From Hyposmocoma kahamanoa (Eukaryota > Arthropoda > Insecta > Lepidoptera > Cosmopterigidae), in the NCBI RefSeq assembly GCF_003589595.1, contig NW_020653200.1, forward strand, positions 10,143,455 through 10,207,454: DNA of 64,000 nucleotides, in the 5' to 3' direction. Of this stretch, positions 1 through 12,689 are shown piece after piece. Position numbers and translations under genes: made by a program. Below the pieces are notes generated by a model. That model saw only the letters and a list, made by a program, of their open reading frames with translations, ran no database searches and was not told the DNA's origin. Each line of letters starts with the position of its first letter. Position 1 is the first letter of the stretch.

Positions 1-129
1 TCGCTCATGTTTTGTTTCTTTTCAATTTATTACAGTACAATTGTATCCAAAGTATTGAAATTGATGTGATTTTAATGAAAATTTACAAAAAATAAGTTTA
101 GTTTTGGGTGCATTCTGAATTTACACCAC

Positions 130-600
130 TCACGTTTTCTTCTTCTTTGAATTATAATGTTTTGTGGTTAACGAAATTATTTTAGTTCTTTGACAAATTA
201 AAATAATCCAATAAAACAAAATTATTGTTATCGTTGTCAATTTAAGGTCAATAATAATAAGAATAAATTATATCAACGGATTAATATTATATAAATACTT
301 AATGCACTTATGACGAATCGCGTTTCGGAACGCGTCACTTTTTTTTTAGTCAAAAGAAAAAGTTTATCTTCGGTTGCATTCTGAATTCGTAACACATCAA
401 TTTTTATTCTTGCTAGTTAATTTTGTGTGATTATAGAAATTATTTTAGTTCTTCAACGAATTAAAATAATTTATTATACCAACGGACTAATTATATGTAA
501 ATACTTAATGTACTTATGACGAATCGCGTTTCGGAACGCGTCACTATTTTTTTTTAGTCAAAAGAAAAAGTTCATCTTCGGATGCGTTCTTTATTTCTTT
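130..600. repeat. direct duplication of a ~200-bp AT-rich unit carrying a small hairpin
   Basis: Two imperfect direct copies (about 130-390 and 395-600) share the order of an AT-rich block, a TTAATG.ACTTATGACGAAT stretch and a run of T followed by AGTCAAAAGAAAAAGTT. Each copy holds the self-complementary core CGCGTT-TCGG-AACGCG (319-334 and 525-540), a 6-bp stem with a 4-base loop. No ORF is associated. It is probably a piece of an unclassified interspersed repeat. The rest of 1-860 is AT-rich without recognisable content. Confidence 0.6.
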
Positions 601-860
601 AGTTCTTTATTATCGAATTATTGAAATTATTTAAGTTCTTTTTATTATCATTTTAGTGTTTTTATTTCTTGCGTATTGTGAAATTTAATTAATTTAAATT
701 GTGCAATACGAAAAAGCAAAGTATATTATCGGGTGAGCCGAAATTTGTGATTTCGTAAAATAGCTGAAATTATTTCATCTAGAACGGAAAAAGTCAACTG
801 TAATGTGGAGTGACTGTAGCAGTATGGGGTTAGGAATTGACATTATGTGTAGTATTTGTT

Positions 861-1345
861 AACCGACTTCAAAAAAGGAGGAGATTCTCAATTCGACTGT
901 ATGTTTCTTTTTTTTTGTGTGTATGTTACGCGATAGCTCCGGTATTTGTGAACCGATTTGATGATTCTTTTTTGTTGGAAAGAGGGTGCCGGGATAGTGG
1001 TCCCATTTAATTTTGAAGACAAGCATCCACCTCTAAGGGGTAGCTATTCACGCATGAAGATTCATTTTTAAAAACAGCGCCTAAATTTTATTATAAGAAG
1101 CAATTATTTTAATTGTTGAATTTGCTATTCTCCAATTCAAGGCGTTTTTCTCTCAATATATAGCGAGAACCGATTTTTTGTTATCACCTGTGTCAAGTTT
1201 CGTATAGTGGCGAACTAGAGGATGAATTCGGGTTTGCACACTTTCCGGTAACCAATTACAATAAAACTTGACAAATAGATGTAATTCCACGTAATTTTGA
1301 GGTCGGTTTTTTTTAGTACTCTGTACTGAGATTATTATATAATTC
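861..1345. repeat. dispersed lepidopteran-type repeat (AACCGACTTC family)
   Basis: The block starts with AACCGACTTCAAAAAAGGAG and ends near AATTTTGAGGTCGGTTTT, so its two ends are roughly inverted (CCGACTTCA / TGAGGTCGG). Its 3' part (about 1200-1330) reappears in reverse orientation at 56130-56560 with the same landmarks (GGCGAACTAG, CTTTCCGGTAACC). A further short copy of the start is at 6956. Sequences of this look are abundant in moth and butterfly genomes; the class (Helitron-like or other non-autonomous element) is not decided here. Confidence 0.5.
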
Positions 1346-1464
1346 CTATTTTTAAGCTAGCCGTTATAAACGTCTCAGAACCAGTGTTACAGCGTAGACT
1401 GATTATCATATCTGTGTATTGAATTTTTTCAATGCAATATACAGAACGCTATAGACGATAATGC

Positions 1465-1841
1465 ACTTACGATTATACATAGGAGGCTCAAAAAACGGAT
1501 TGCGTCTCTTGTAGCAATGCTATGCTTACCAGATTCAATGAAGGGGCGTCAAATGTGGTGTGGGACATAGTAACAGGTGACGAAATATGGATCTGTAGTT
1601 TCAATCCTAAAACAACTCAACAGTCGAGCGTTTCATCACTTGAAGAGGCTGTCGAAGAGTATGAAAAATATGTTTTAGAGATTGTCAAGGAGGAGTGGCT
1701 TAAATGTTTTCAAAATTGGTTCATTCGCATGAAAAAGTGCATCATCGCCAAGGAGAATATTTTGAGAAACAATAAATTCATTTCTGATTATTTATAGTAT
1801 TTTTTTCTTATTCATTCCGCAAATTTATAGTGCGCCTCACG
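1465..1841 (+). mobile_element. internally deleted mariner copy (copy A)
   Basis: The sequence encodes mariner transposase pieces: TRFNEGASN followed by DIVTGDEIWI (the first catalytic Asp region), then a jump straight to EEAVEEYEKYV and the C-terminal EEWLKCFQNWF block. The middle of the transposase, including the HHDNASSH catalytic block seen in the other copies, is missing. It ends at about 1841 with the terminal inverted repeat ATAGTGCGCCTCAC. The 5' half of the element is also absent. This is a dead deletion derivative of the same family as the copies at 22.6 and 32.2 kb. Confidence 0.75.
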
Positions 1842-3580
1842 TAAAAATAAAGAGTTTAGCCCCAACATACTGTTAAATTGCTCTATTGAATTATGGACGT
1901 TACGTAAATTTCTACAGAGTTTGAATTCTCTACGTCGATAGGTCTAATGTGTTTGTTATAATGAAAACACTAGCCCCAAAGTACCATTTGAAAACGTTTA
2001 TTTGAATTGCTTTAATATAATAATGCATACTCTGACATTTATTTCGCATAATTTCAGTAATAAATAAAAATAATAATAATGACCCTTCATCATCACAATT
2101 AACATTTACACTCTTGTCGGTGGAGCCTTTGCCAGTCCTCTGTCCCAAAGCCATCTCCTTGACCTCCTTAACGACGCTTATGCTACGAAAAACTGTTGTT
2201 AAATTTTGACTGTTTTTGCTTTATGCTTCTAGCGTCATTTAGGTTAATACGCCTTTTAGGAATTTCTTTCTTCCTACTGCTAGACGAGAGACGAATGTAG
2301 TCTTGATATCTCCGCATATCTCAGGGTGACGGGAGCAGTGGCAGATACTTCGTAGAATTTGTGATGTTGTAGTACTCTGTATGCAACTCTCGCTCAGTGC
2401 GGAATTTTTGGGTGCTTTCTGTTCCGTTAGATATATGATATATGTCAATCTAGACTTTTTGCACAACCTCTACCTGAAGCGGCGAGAACAGATACTACTA
2501 GAAAATTAATATTTTACTAACTTCATATTGTTTACTGTATAAAAATAATAAAATAAAATAAAAAAATAAAAATATATGTTTACTTTATGACCCACATAAT
2601 ACACAAGTAGGTAAAGATCGGATCGGACCTCACCCTAAATAAGGACATATTTACCAGTCACCAGTTTACCAGACACCTTAGATATTTATGATTTAAAGCT
2701 ATGAGTGGCAGTGCAACTGCTATGGACAGGCGTGCCACTTACCACCAAGCGCGCAACTTGTTCGTCCCGTCATCTAATTTCATTCAATTATTTCTATTTT
2801 TCTTAGATTAGAGATAGAGACAAACATATGTACGTTTCTTGTAGACGGTAATATTTAGTGACAGTGTCCTTATAAACTTTCTGTGTGTTGTAGACGTTAC
2901 AAGTTATTGTGCGCTAGTATAAGACAGATATGAACTACGTCAGTTCTGCGTCATGTTCTGACAGACTAAAGAACAAGTACCTAAGCACCAAGTGTTTAAC
3001 AGACGCCTTTAATTTTGTCACTTTTAAAGTAAGTTTTTGGTAAATAATTACATATCTGGATTTTGTACTACTTTGTTACAATACTTTCTTTCTTTACATT
3101 GTCGCGCTCTCGTTAATACTCAGGCCTTTTTTGTCCTTGTTTTTTTTCCAATTTTAAATCTCGTAAATGGAAAATTTTGAACACCAACCGTAATCTTATC
3201 ATAGAGTAGTTTAGTTTCGTGACTCTATGAAGAAGAAAGTTAAGAACGCCCAGTTTATTTTTATTCTTCTGAGTGTTATGTTGATCACTATTTTACATAA
3301 AAAATATTATTTACTTCTTAACATAAGTGAAATTTTCATAAATATAAGGTGACGCTATGTAACAATGTCGATTTTTAAAATTTCTTCTCAACAAGTTGCA
3401 CAAATTCGATAATCGGTTGGTAATAAAAAATTTAACTTTAATTTAGATAGAACTATTTAGATGGATAGACTGTTAATTCTGTCTTTAATGCACATAATCA
3501 ATAATGATACTGGGTGACATTGTTAATGCTTCAATCTATTACAATGAAACTTTCACAAGTTCATGCGAGTAAGAAAACAC
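1842..3580. other. non-coding stretch, one repeat remnant
   Basis: No convincing exon is visible. The only recognisable content is at about 2690-2765, where GGCAGTGCAACTGCTATGGA and CTTGTTCGTCCCGTCA mark a copy of the dispersed repeat also present at 8.4-8.6 kb and, twice in tandem, at 52.2-52.76 kb. Confidence 0.4.
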
Positions 3581-3711
3581 TTAAAGAGTGTATATGATTA
3601 TTTTAATTTTTTTAATTGGCAAGTTACAGTTTCCGCGTAAATATGAGATAAATAGTAAAATACAAGTAGGAAGGGACGATGGAATGAAACTTTCTGTAAA
3701 ACAAGGACCAC

Positions 3712-3863
3712 ATTTTATTTTAACATAAACATCAGGATTCGATCGGAATAATTCAGTGAAATCTAATAGCACAAACAATTTTTTATTTCTTCTGTATTTT
3801 CCGAAAACGTATATTACTCGCTTTGGCCGCATTGCTAGTAGGATATGGCGCACTCTGACCACA
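3712..3863 (-). pseudogene. exon-like ORF, paralogue of the one at 9.45-9.61 kb
   Basis: On the minus strand a good acceptor (AATGTTTTGTTTCAG) opens a reading frame containing VRHILLAMRPKR and ending in VYVKIK. It aligns residue by residue with the exon-like ORF at 9447-9611 (RLRHTLQTMRLRR ... VYVKIK), and the intron sequence just before the acceptor is also alike. Unlike that copy, no clear GT donor follows the homologous part, so this copy may be decayed. The basic RxxxFxKYRR pattern resembles an IQ or lever-arm stretch of a class I myosin, but I do not recognise the protein with certainty. Confidence 0.35.
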
Positions 3864-3989
3864 CTGAAACAAAACATTCGCTGTAGCTCTACAAAAGATT
3901 ATATATACACTTCACAAACAATGATGTTCAATGCTCCTACAATACTTACAATCGCCTTGCGACTTAGAACTTCACGTCAATCCACATAA

Positions 3990-6042
3990 TGGGCACTGTC
4001 CTCGGGGCAGGTTTATTCCATTCTTCACTAAGTACTAATTAATTGAAGTACTATATATCTACTCAATTGACTATCTTAGAAATGTTTTTATTTTCACTTT
4101 GAAGTTTATTTACTATATGGTACATCACTCCCATTAACAGACAATTTTTCTTTAAATAACCACACAGCTATAAAGAGCACCTAGACGCGAAAATACTTGA
4201 AACGAACTGAGTGACTGCACCTGCGCAAATTCTAGGGACGCACAAATCAGGGCCGCATCCAGGATGCATTCACATGGATAGGAACTTAAACTAAATTTTT
4301 AAGTTTTGATTAATGTCACGACATTTCGCCATGTTATTTAATTATTTTTGTGAGATTACTCCACTAGTTTGTTATAATTATTAATACAAAGATCGAATAC
4401 TATCGATCGACACCAACTTTATGAGTCCAAATACGTTAGTTCTGCCGTAAGTAGTCGACGAGTTGGGTAGTATGCAGATTGTTCTGATTGCAGCATCACA
4501 TCAAGATTATCAAGATTATATTATTGTAATGTTAACGGATTTTGTATGCCAAATTTCAAGTGGAAATAAAATAAATATTCTTATAATACCTGAGATTCCT
4601 ATACGAACTGAAAAAAGAGCTGATGATCTTTATCAAACATCCCATCAAAAAGAAATGAAAAAACTTAGAAATCAGACCATCCGTTTGGGAGCCACACGCC
4701 ACACACATACAGACAAAGGCTTCAAAACTATAACTTTCTCCTTTTTGCGTCGAGGATTAAAAACTACATAATTCTCAGATTGTCATCTTTAGTCGTTGGT
4801 AAGTAAGGTTTATATCGAGTCCTTAAGTTTTCTTAAGAAGAAAAATCTTATTTTTTCGGTAACAATGGGACCAGGGTGTCGATTCAACCTTTCTTTTTTT
4901 CTTGTTATCCCGACCGATTTCTTTTCATTTTTATTCACAACACCCGAATCGAACGTCAAACTGTCGTATTCGAAAACGAACCGAAATTACGTCACACCCG
5001 TACGATTACCCGAGTTCTCGACCGGCAAAGGCTACAAACGTTATTCTGAATACAGTTACCGAACGTCCTATTATTAACAAAGCAAGAAGGTAATTTGAAA
5101 ATCTCTTATTATTTTCAATAAAGTCTGGATTTTGTTCAATTTGATTAATTTATTTTAATACAATATTAATGCGTTCCTATAATTTAGGTTAGGCCTTTAA
5201 AGTCTTAAAAATGTATATAAAAGGATTTTCATCTTTCTTATAATCTATTTCACCGACTAACTCCGTAAACGCTGTTGGATTACTACTTATATCATATTCG
5301 AGCCCGAATCGAACGTTTAACTCGATTTGCTCTGAATAGCTCGGAAAGCGCTCTTCGATTCGAGCATGATATTCAATCGAACGATTCTGTTAAAATATCG
5401 AAGAGTTCAGAATCGGGGTCTTGTAAAGGGCCGGAAACGTCGGGTTGTTTGAAAAAAACATATATATTTAGATCCGAAAAAAATAGGTTCATTTCCTAAA
5501 TATTTCCTAAATATACCACAATTTTGAGTAATTCAGGAGTATTCTCAAAAATGTAAGAACATGTATACATAAGCTTTCTGCCTAAAGTATTCACAGCAAA
5601 CATTTTCATTACATTGCAAAAATAGTAGAGAGTATGAAAGCGGGACGCATGCATCCATCGAAAATTCCGCTTTTTCAATTTGGCTACGATCCCCATATCC
5701 GGCACTGTTACATTTACGTTCTAAAACGAGGGCATCGGAGTACTAGGCATGCGCTAAAGTCTAGACAGATCAATATACGCATCTTCCTTTTCGTACAAAT
5801 CGCTGTATTGACTGGAGACAGATTGCTACTTTATTCACGGGGTTCGCGAGGCTTGCGAAACAGTCTGGGTGCTTTATCAGACGGGGGACGTCTATGCGAC
5901 ACTACACCAACATTATAGTCGACGGACTACTAATACACACAACCCAATCGTACAACCTCATATATCATGAACAAGTAGTAAATTGTTGTAATTTTTGTGA
6001 ATGATTACGGTCTATGACCAAACTGGCTAAGACAGAATACAG
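3990..6042. other. no recognised gene
   Basis: Open frames on the plus strand at 4463-4771 and 4796-5093 have no family motif I recognise and no convincing splice context. At 5731-5790 there is a copy of the dispersed CATGCGC/AAGTCTAGAC motif described separately. Confidence 0.3.
5731..5795. repeat. dispersed CATGCGC...GTCTAGAC...GATCAATA motif, copy at 5.7 kb
   Basis: GGCATCGGAGTACTAGGCAT is followed by GCGCTAAAGTCTAGAC and AGATCAATATACGCATC. The same order of blocks (TACTAGGCATGCGC, GTCTAGAC, GATCAATA) returns at about 10270-10345, and partially at 6691, 7880, 10880, 13320, 13830, 15870, 16258, 20265 and 20605. All copies seen lie in the first 21 kb of the window. The family is unclassified; it may be the conserved core of a short non-autonomous element. 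Confidence 0.55.
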
Positions 6043-6300
6043 TCAGAATGCTTCATACTTTTCTGTAGCTATGTCATTATACCTGTTTGATATATTTGTA
6101 TAGCCTTTATTGTTCATCTGTATTTTCCTTGTTCTATAATATCTATAAATCAAGGATGTCTCATCAGCAAACAACACTATTTCGCAATGGTACTTAACAA
6201 AGAATGGCAGATCATTAATATAAATCAGAAATAAGGAAGGTCCAAGTATTGAGCCTTGCGGAATACCCATTTTTACCGGAGAACCCAAAGAAGTCACTAC
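6043..6300 (-). mobile_element. non-LTR retrotransposon reverse transcriptase fragment
   Basis: The minus-strand frame contains the reverse transcriptase motifs [20 protein letters not shown] and LFADETSLI. In an active enzyme the second motif reads FADD, so one catalytic Asp is replaced by Glu here. It resembles the RT of the large LINE at 24.2-28.05 kb (GVRQSSILGPFLFLVYINDL, LFADDTSLL) but is a separate, heavily decayed piece without flanking LINE domains. Confidence 0.75.
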
Positions 6301-8414
6301 TGTCTACTATCTCTGCTAAAACCTGTTTATAAGCTCAAGCTACGGCCGTCTTCACGTTCCTTATGCAGCTAACCGTTTTACTGTTATTGAATAATCTGTT
6401 CTGTAAATAAACTATCAGTATATTAAACATATAAGTATTTTGCGAGAAAATCAGGAATTCTCACTTGAGGCTCTTGCACAAGTTACCTAAATTGCTCTGT
6501 CTAGTAGTGCTACGTCGCGTTGATACACCTACCTAATGTTCATGCTGCCAAACCTATGTCGTAATATCGATCCAAGCTTAACGTGTCCTCGCTACCTAGG
6601 TCTCCGGGAGTATTCCAGCTCGATTTGGCACTGACGACACCAGAGCATAATAAACGTTAGGAGATGTTTTATAGCTTGGAAATATCATAGAGCATGCGCC
6701 GAAGTCTAGACTTACGTACATACATGACAAGTACACTGCGTTGTTGCATTTATCTACGTGAATGTGAGAGAAACAATGATATACATCGAACGTGCGGAAG
6801 TGAGATAGAGCTTGAAGTTTGTACGGGGTGAACTCATACTACGTTAGGAGGCAGAAGGGGTTTTGGTTGGGTGTGAATAGAGGCGTGGGCTGGATTCGAT
6901 GGGCATGTCCAATGAGAAATATACAACCACCTGTTAGAAAATGATGTTCCATATTAACCGACTTCAAAAAGTAGTAGGTTCTTATCATATCAATTCGTCA
7001 ATACTGGTAGAGAATGTAACATAAAGGTAAATTTGAGCGATATTTCTTATGCTGACGTTGTTTGAAATTACCAGGTGAAATGGTCCGACTTGCTTACTCT
7101 AAGAGGCTGTGTAATTTTGTCTGTTGTTAAAAATTTTGTTTTAAACGAACAGTTTATATATTTTTACTTCCGAGTTCTGGTAAATTCAAAGTGAAGTCCT
7201 AGTGGATGGAAGTAAAAGACAGAAAGGTAAACAAAAAATTAAAGAATTTGATATAAAATTATGAAAGAATAACCAACACTGGATCTGTTGCTGATGCATT
7301 TTATCATACTTTCTAATTTTAAAATGTTTTCATATAAAAGTTGCACGAATGTACACTATAATCAGTATCATGAGCTAGGTACAGCTGCTTATGACTAAAA
7401 TTTTTCAATTATTATTATGATATCGCAATTAGGATTGAACAGTTTAAAAATAAGATAGGGCACCGCACTGGCTGCGCTTCTGTATGGAATCTATTAAATT
7501 GTCATGACGTCCTGGTACCGGTCGGTTCGGGCCAGTGCTATATAAATTACTATAAATAAATTGGCGTTGCACTCCAACATTTGCCTAAGGTGGATTTAGT
7601 GAATTGGGAGAGATTCATGTGACTTTTTCTTTTTTAATTAATTTGTATTTCATAAATACACAAATTACACTAACGCATGGACTTTGTAGGACAATTTCGA
7701 GACATAACATAAATATAACATAAAAGCCTCCACTGTAACACATTTGCTAAAGTGGGGGATGGTTGCGATTGGAAATGAGGGATAGAAAAGCAGGTCACAA
7801 GGTCAATTTAAAGCCAAAACGTAATGAACTTTTGCAGTAGTTGTATTCTGCAGCTTCTTGTGTTACAATACTTTCGTAAAAGTCTAGACCGGTTACTAGG
7901 GCCCTGCGCTGCCTGACGCCTACGGTACATGGGTTGGGTTACAATAAGACCCAGAAATAAAAATCCCATCCAACCTTTGCAACTTATGGAAAAGGTAATG
8001 CATTGTCACTGTCCCCCTTGTCCTTTTAAGCAATTAGTGTGGTGCAGGGTTGTTGATTGTTTTGGCAGTATTTTGACGTAACTCTATCTATTCGCGTAGA
8101 ACTGTCAACCTGAGCCTTGATTGCTTAAAATTTTATCCAAACATTCAATGGTTCGGAAGTCTTAGAAAACACAATGTTTAAATAAAATATGCGGACTTTA
8201 TAGAAAAAGAAATATTTATTTGGAATATTTTTGGATTTACGGGGTCGATGAAGCTCTCTTTTGTATGGATGGTACCAAAACGATATAAAAAATATGTCAT
8301 AAAAAAAAGTAGTCGTAAGGCACATGTGCATCCGAGTGTATCCCAGCGCAAGTCTAAGTTAACCAATAAATGAGAGGCCAGTAGCAATAGAGCTCCTTGT
8401 TGTTACCTATTTCT
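6301..8414. other. no recognised gene
   Basis: AT-rich DNA with partial copies of the CATGCGC motif (6691, 7880) and a short copy of the AACCGACTTCAAAAAG repeat at 6956. No exon with a recognisable product was found on either strand. Confidence 0.3.
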
Positions 8415-8625
8415 GCCGCCAAGCAGTAATGTGAGCATTACCGCGTTCCGGTTTAGAAGGGTAAGGGTACTGGTGAAATTACAGGCACACGGTACTTGTC
8501 AATTTAAGTCTCAGGGTCCATAAGATCCTTCCGATTTAAAGCTTTTAATGGCATTGCAACTGTTATGGATAGGCGTGTCGCTTACCAGCAGGTGAACGAC
8601 TTGTTCGTCCCGTCACCTGATATTA
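8415..8625. repeat. dispersed repeat, family of the 52-kb tandem pair
   Basis: Landmarks in order are TGAGCATTACCGCGTTCCGG, GGTGAAATTACAGGCACA, GTTATGGATAGGCGTG and CTTGTTCGTCCCGTCACC. The same blocks occur reversed and twice in tandem at 52.2-52.76 kb and partially at 2.69-2.77 kb. It has no coding capacity and looks like a non-autonomous element common in lepidopteran DNA. Confidence 0.6.
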
Positions 8626-9446
8626 TAAAAAAAGTGTTCCTTTGCGGTTTACACCAGCGTAAAGTAAGAGATATAAGATGTCGATTGCTGATGTTTTAAT
8701 AAGTCCAGTTATTTTCCTGTCTACAAAATACACAAATGCAATGGAATACTAAAGTGTGTTAACCTTTATGTTTTCTTCAGCTCTGCTTTGGGTTATGAAT
8801 GTTATGGGTTATGAATGTTTCACTATGATAACGCTAGGTGGCGCTAAAAACAGATTACTGTAAATATATTATATGAATTGAATTAGTTTATTTATGTACA
8901 CAGTTACATAAGTTTGCAATAAACCAATAAATAAGATTTAAACCCGAACGGACGATTGTTTTAAAGTGACATATTTTAAGAAAATTGAGTATGTAGATGA
9001 TGTTTTTTCTAGTACACGACTTTGATAACAGAGGTCACTATTACGCTTTTACACAACAATGAGTATAAATCCATTTTTGATTTCTTATTTATGAGTTAAA
9101 CTCGTATCGTTGGAGTAATCGTCTATCATCATACCATCACCATCTGTTCAGTACCGCACCAGTCTATTTTTTCCGTTGTCTGATCTAAGTAATATAGCCG
9201 AGGTCTTTACTAGGTTACGAGGTCTTTTTACTTGCTATTAATTTAATCATAATTTAAATTCTTTATAAGAGGTCTGTCTTATCCTAGCATGTACATTGTG
9301 ATCGTACTCGACATAAGATTGAAATGAGGAAATAATTACAATTTATTAGGAAAATTCAATGAGAGGTTTATTTTCTATTTATTCATTTCTTGCCGAATAG
9401 GAAATTATACAGGCCATTTATTTAATTCTTTTCTTATCTTTTTTAC

Positions 9447-9611
9447 CCGTGGAATATTTTATTTTGACGTATACATATGGGCTATATTGAAGATACTTCG
9501 AGAGGTCTAACAAAAAATAAACGGGTTGATTTTGTCTATATCTTCTGAACACGGACTTCATTCGCCTGAGCCGCATTGTTTGCAGGGTATGGCGTAGTCT
9601 GGCCCACACCA
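9447..9611 (-). CDS. isolated exon-like ORF, unrecognised protein
   Basis: A strong acceptor (GTTTTGTTACAG) precedes and a GT donor (ACGG|GTAAAA) follows a 165-bp open stretch, so phase and borders look like a genuine internal exon of about 54 residues. The product contains WARLRHTLQTMRLRRMKS and FRRYRQNQ, then DLSKYLQYSP and VYVKIK. The basic, aromatic pattern is reminiscent of a myosin-I lever arm, but that is only a resemblance. A related copy sits at 3712-3863 on the same strand. No partner exons were found, so it may belong to a gene outside the window or be a degenerate duplicate. Confidence 0.4.
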
Positions 9612-9669
9612 CTGTAACAAAACATTCGCTATAGCTAGCCAGAAGATTACACACATAAATAAACAATAA

Positions 9670-11340
9670 ATTTTAATGTTCTACAGCAAGTACTTACATT
9701 GATTTTTCTCTGAAGCAGTGGAAAGTATTTTGTTGTCCACTTATTACACTTCGTACATTATCTTTCTCAAAATTCAAATCAATTTCAATTTAAGAACTCT
9801 TCACATATTTTCTTTCACTCATACTCCAAGAACACCCGTAAACGACTGAATACTGTCAAGTGATCTGTACCCAATATTTAGTGACTCATACCAGGGCCGG
9901 ATTTGGAGAATTTAACTCTTTATTTTATCCCTTTTAACGGACCTGGTTAACCTCTTATATTTTATACATGTAGCGAAACATTTCCGTGTAAAAGAACACG
10001 TAGGTCATCACGTAGTTTTAGAATTCGATTGATGTTCATCTTATTCATGCTATTAAGCTTTTTAGCTTTAACTTGGATTTTTCTTATTCAGAGTAAATTA
10101 CAGAAAAAATTTGAAAATTATTCGATTATATTACATAATTATTCGATTTATAACACATAAAGTAATTTTCAAAATATTATTTTTTCAAACAGTTTGTATC
10201 TATGTCTATGATAATTAAAATATATGTATTATATTGCCCTGTTACAGCTCTGACTTTAATAATGTCTAAACAAGGGTCTGGTGTACTAGGCATGCGCAAT
10301 GAGGTCTAGACTGCGCTGTCGATCAATAAAGTGCATCCTCTCTTTATAAGTAGTTATGTAGGATGACACTGATTCGTGGCTTTTTAATAGAGATAAAAAA
10401 ACATAAATTAGCCTTAAACATAAAATTAGACAATAATATGCAAGCTAGTTTAGTGGAGAGTTATAAATACGTGGGTCATATTTTCCTTTGCCTTTGTTAC
10501 ATAATTGCATCAATTAATAATGTTACAGTAGGTTCAAAGACTACATCTTTCCATTAAGTAGACACATTGAAAGACTTTTGAACCATATCTATCTAAAGAT
10601 TATGGAGCTTCGTAATACATAATTCGTATTTTAGTTTGAGCTTGTTTGTGCACCGATTGCACTTGCTGGATGTGAACATCAGGAGACCGTTGATGCACTC
10701 CAAGAATTCGCAAAGATTGCAACCGAAAATACATTTGAATATAATATAAAAGCATCCTATGAAGTAATTTTAGTTCGTGTGAAGCATTAATATTTTGAGC
10801 ATACGGTAGCCTGCTATTCGAGCTCCATAGTTGCAACGGCGGTACCAAGGTCATATAACAGTGAGGAGGTATTTCATCTCGGAGTACTAAAGATCATGCG
10901 CGGAAGTCTAGGTTCAAGTCTGCCAAACCAATTTTTCTGATGGGTCGTTATGCAAATTCATTATGTATTAACTTACTGATATTTAAGCCACATATTTGAT
11001 TTTTTGTAAATTTAGTTTCTATTAATGTTAAACTTAATTAACCATCCTTTGTTTATTTGAAATTTTCTATAAATGGTTAAGTAAGGCCTTGCAAAGTCGA
11101 TGTTAAAAAAGATGTTACTTACTTTTTTCATCGGGTCGAAATAAATTAAAGCAGTACATTGGTAAGTCAATGAAGCAGTATAAATATTTTATGAAATTGC
11201 CGATTTATCGTACTGGCCACTTTGAATTAAAATTAAACTTGGATGGAGTCAGATTTCAAAACGAAACTTTTTTATACGACAACTAAAACATTCTTAATTA
11301 AAAAAAACATGTTAAGCTTGATTGTTCGACTTTCAATAGT
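9670..11340. other. no recognised gene; two motif copies
   Basis: Contains one of the clearest copies of the CATGCGC/GTCTAGAC/GATCAATA motif at 10270-10345 and a partial copy at 10880-10915. The minus-strand ORF at 10600-10854 has no family signature. Confidence 0.35.
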
Positions 11341-11344
11341 TTTT

Positions 11345-11640
11345 ACATTCAGGTTTTAAAGTGAAGATATATACAGCCAAAATCAGAGAAATTTTCGAAT
11401 GCGAGTTCCCGTATTAAGCCCATACGCAGCAGAAACTGCTCGTAATGTCAATGCTGTGTTTGGAGAGGACACGGCTAACGAACGCACCGTGTGTTTTTCG
11501 ACAATTTTAGAAATTTTTACTTAAAGATTGAACCACGAGGTCCTGTCACTAAGGTAAATAACGATGAATTGAATGATGGAAGCCGATCCGTATCAAACTA
11601 CCAAGGAATTAGCGGCATGGTTTAATGTTAGCATACTCAC
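11345..11640 (+). mobile_element. mariner transposase N-terminal fragment of a second subfamily
   Basis: Across several frame breaks the plus strand reads as mariner N-terminal helix-turn-helix sequence: AAETARNVNAVFGED, TANERTVCF, IEPRGPV, then EADPYQTTKELAAWFNVS. This differs from the family of copies A, B and C in the window, whose N-terminus starts MDLTRENFRN. Only the DNA-binding part is left; no catalytic Asp blocks follow. It is a dead remnant. Confidence 0.65.
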
Positions 11641-12689
11641 AATATGATATATGGCACAAACGCCCTATGTCATGCATGCCATTTCTGTTGTGTTTTTACG
11701 TAAAATGTTTCGGGTGAGAAAGAGACAAAAGTAGGCAGTGTATTTCTTGCAGGTCAATTGTAAGGAATGTAGGTTAGTAAGTCGGATGGAAAAGAGGCGG
11801 GGGTGTGGGCGTGCCCCTCGAGAAAAGTTTATCCATCACCTGTTCTAACAGATATACGTAAATCCAAGTTGATGAAGCCGAAAAAAAATTTTTTTTGGCG
11901 CAGATACATCTGTATCATTAGTATGTACTTTTGTAAATTTCAGTTGAAATAAGTACACATATGTTGTACTTTTCTTACATACGTGTACTTTTCCTACAGA
12001 TACAAGAACTGAAAAGTTTTGGGTGTCTTTTGTTGGGAGGGTAGAAATGGTGCTCCACCTTATTAATCCGGAATTACTAATCTAACCTGTCGCCTTAAGC
12101 CTTGAGTAGGTTTTCATCACTATATTTTCTTTCATTGTGAAAACAAAGAGGATTAATAACGAAAACTGGCGGTATCGCTGTGCGATGTGCATTCGTTACT
12201 CATACACAAGTTACAACGCGCTTTTACAAGACCTTTATAATGATGCCACTCTCTCCATGAACGGTGAAAATTTAGATCTTATGATATTGTATGTACTAGA
12301 TAGTGAATTGAATAGTTAATTGTGACCAAATCCGGGAACACATGAAAATCTGCCTTTCATTTATCTATTCCAAATAATATTATTATTCTTTACCGAACGT
12401 GCGCAGGTGCTTTGATTTTTTTTTTGTATTCGGCTATGCAGCAGCGACGCTGAGACATGTAAGCTTAGAATAATAACGCATAGAATGATAATTTCATATC
12501 AAACGAACTGTCACAAGTGAGGCAAAAATCAAATTCATGTAGGCTAGTTTTAGTAGTAGGTTAATTTTCGGTTTTAGTGAATATTTATATAAAAATACAA
12601 GTTGAAACGCGTTACTTCCTTGTGGAATGTGATGTTAGTATCTATTTTATGTTTGTCTGACGTATTTTTACACACATTTACCGCACATT

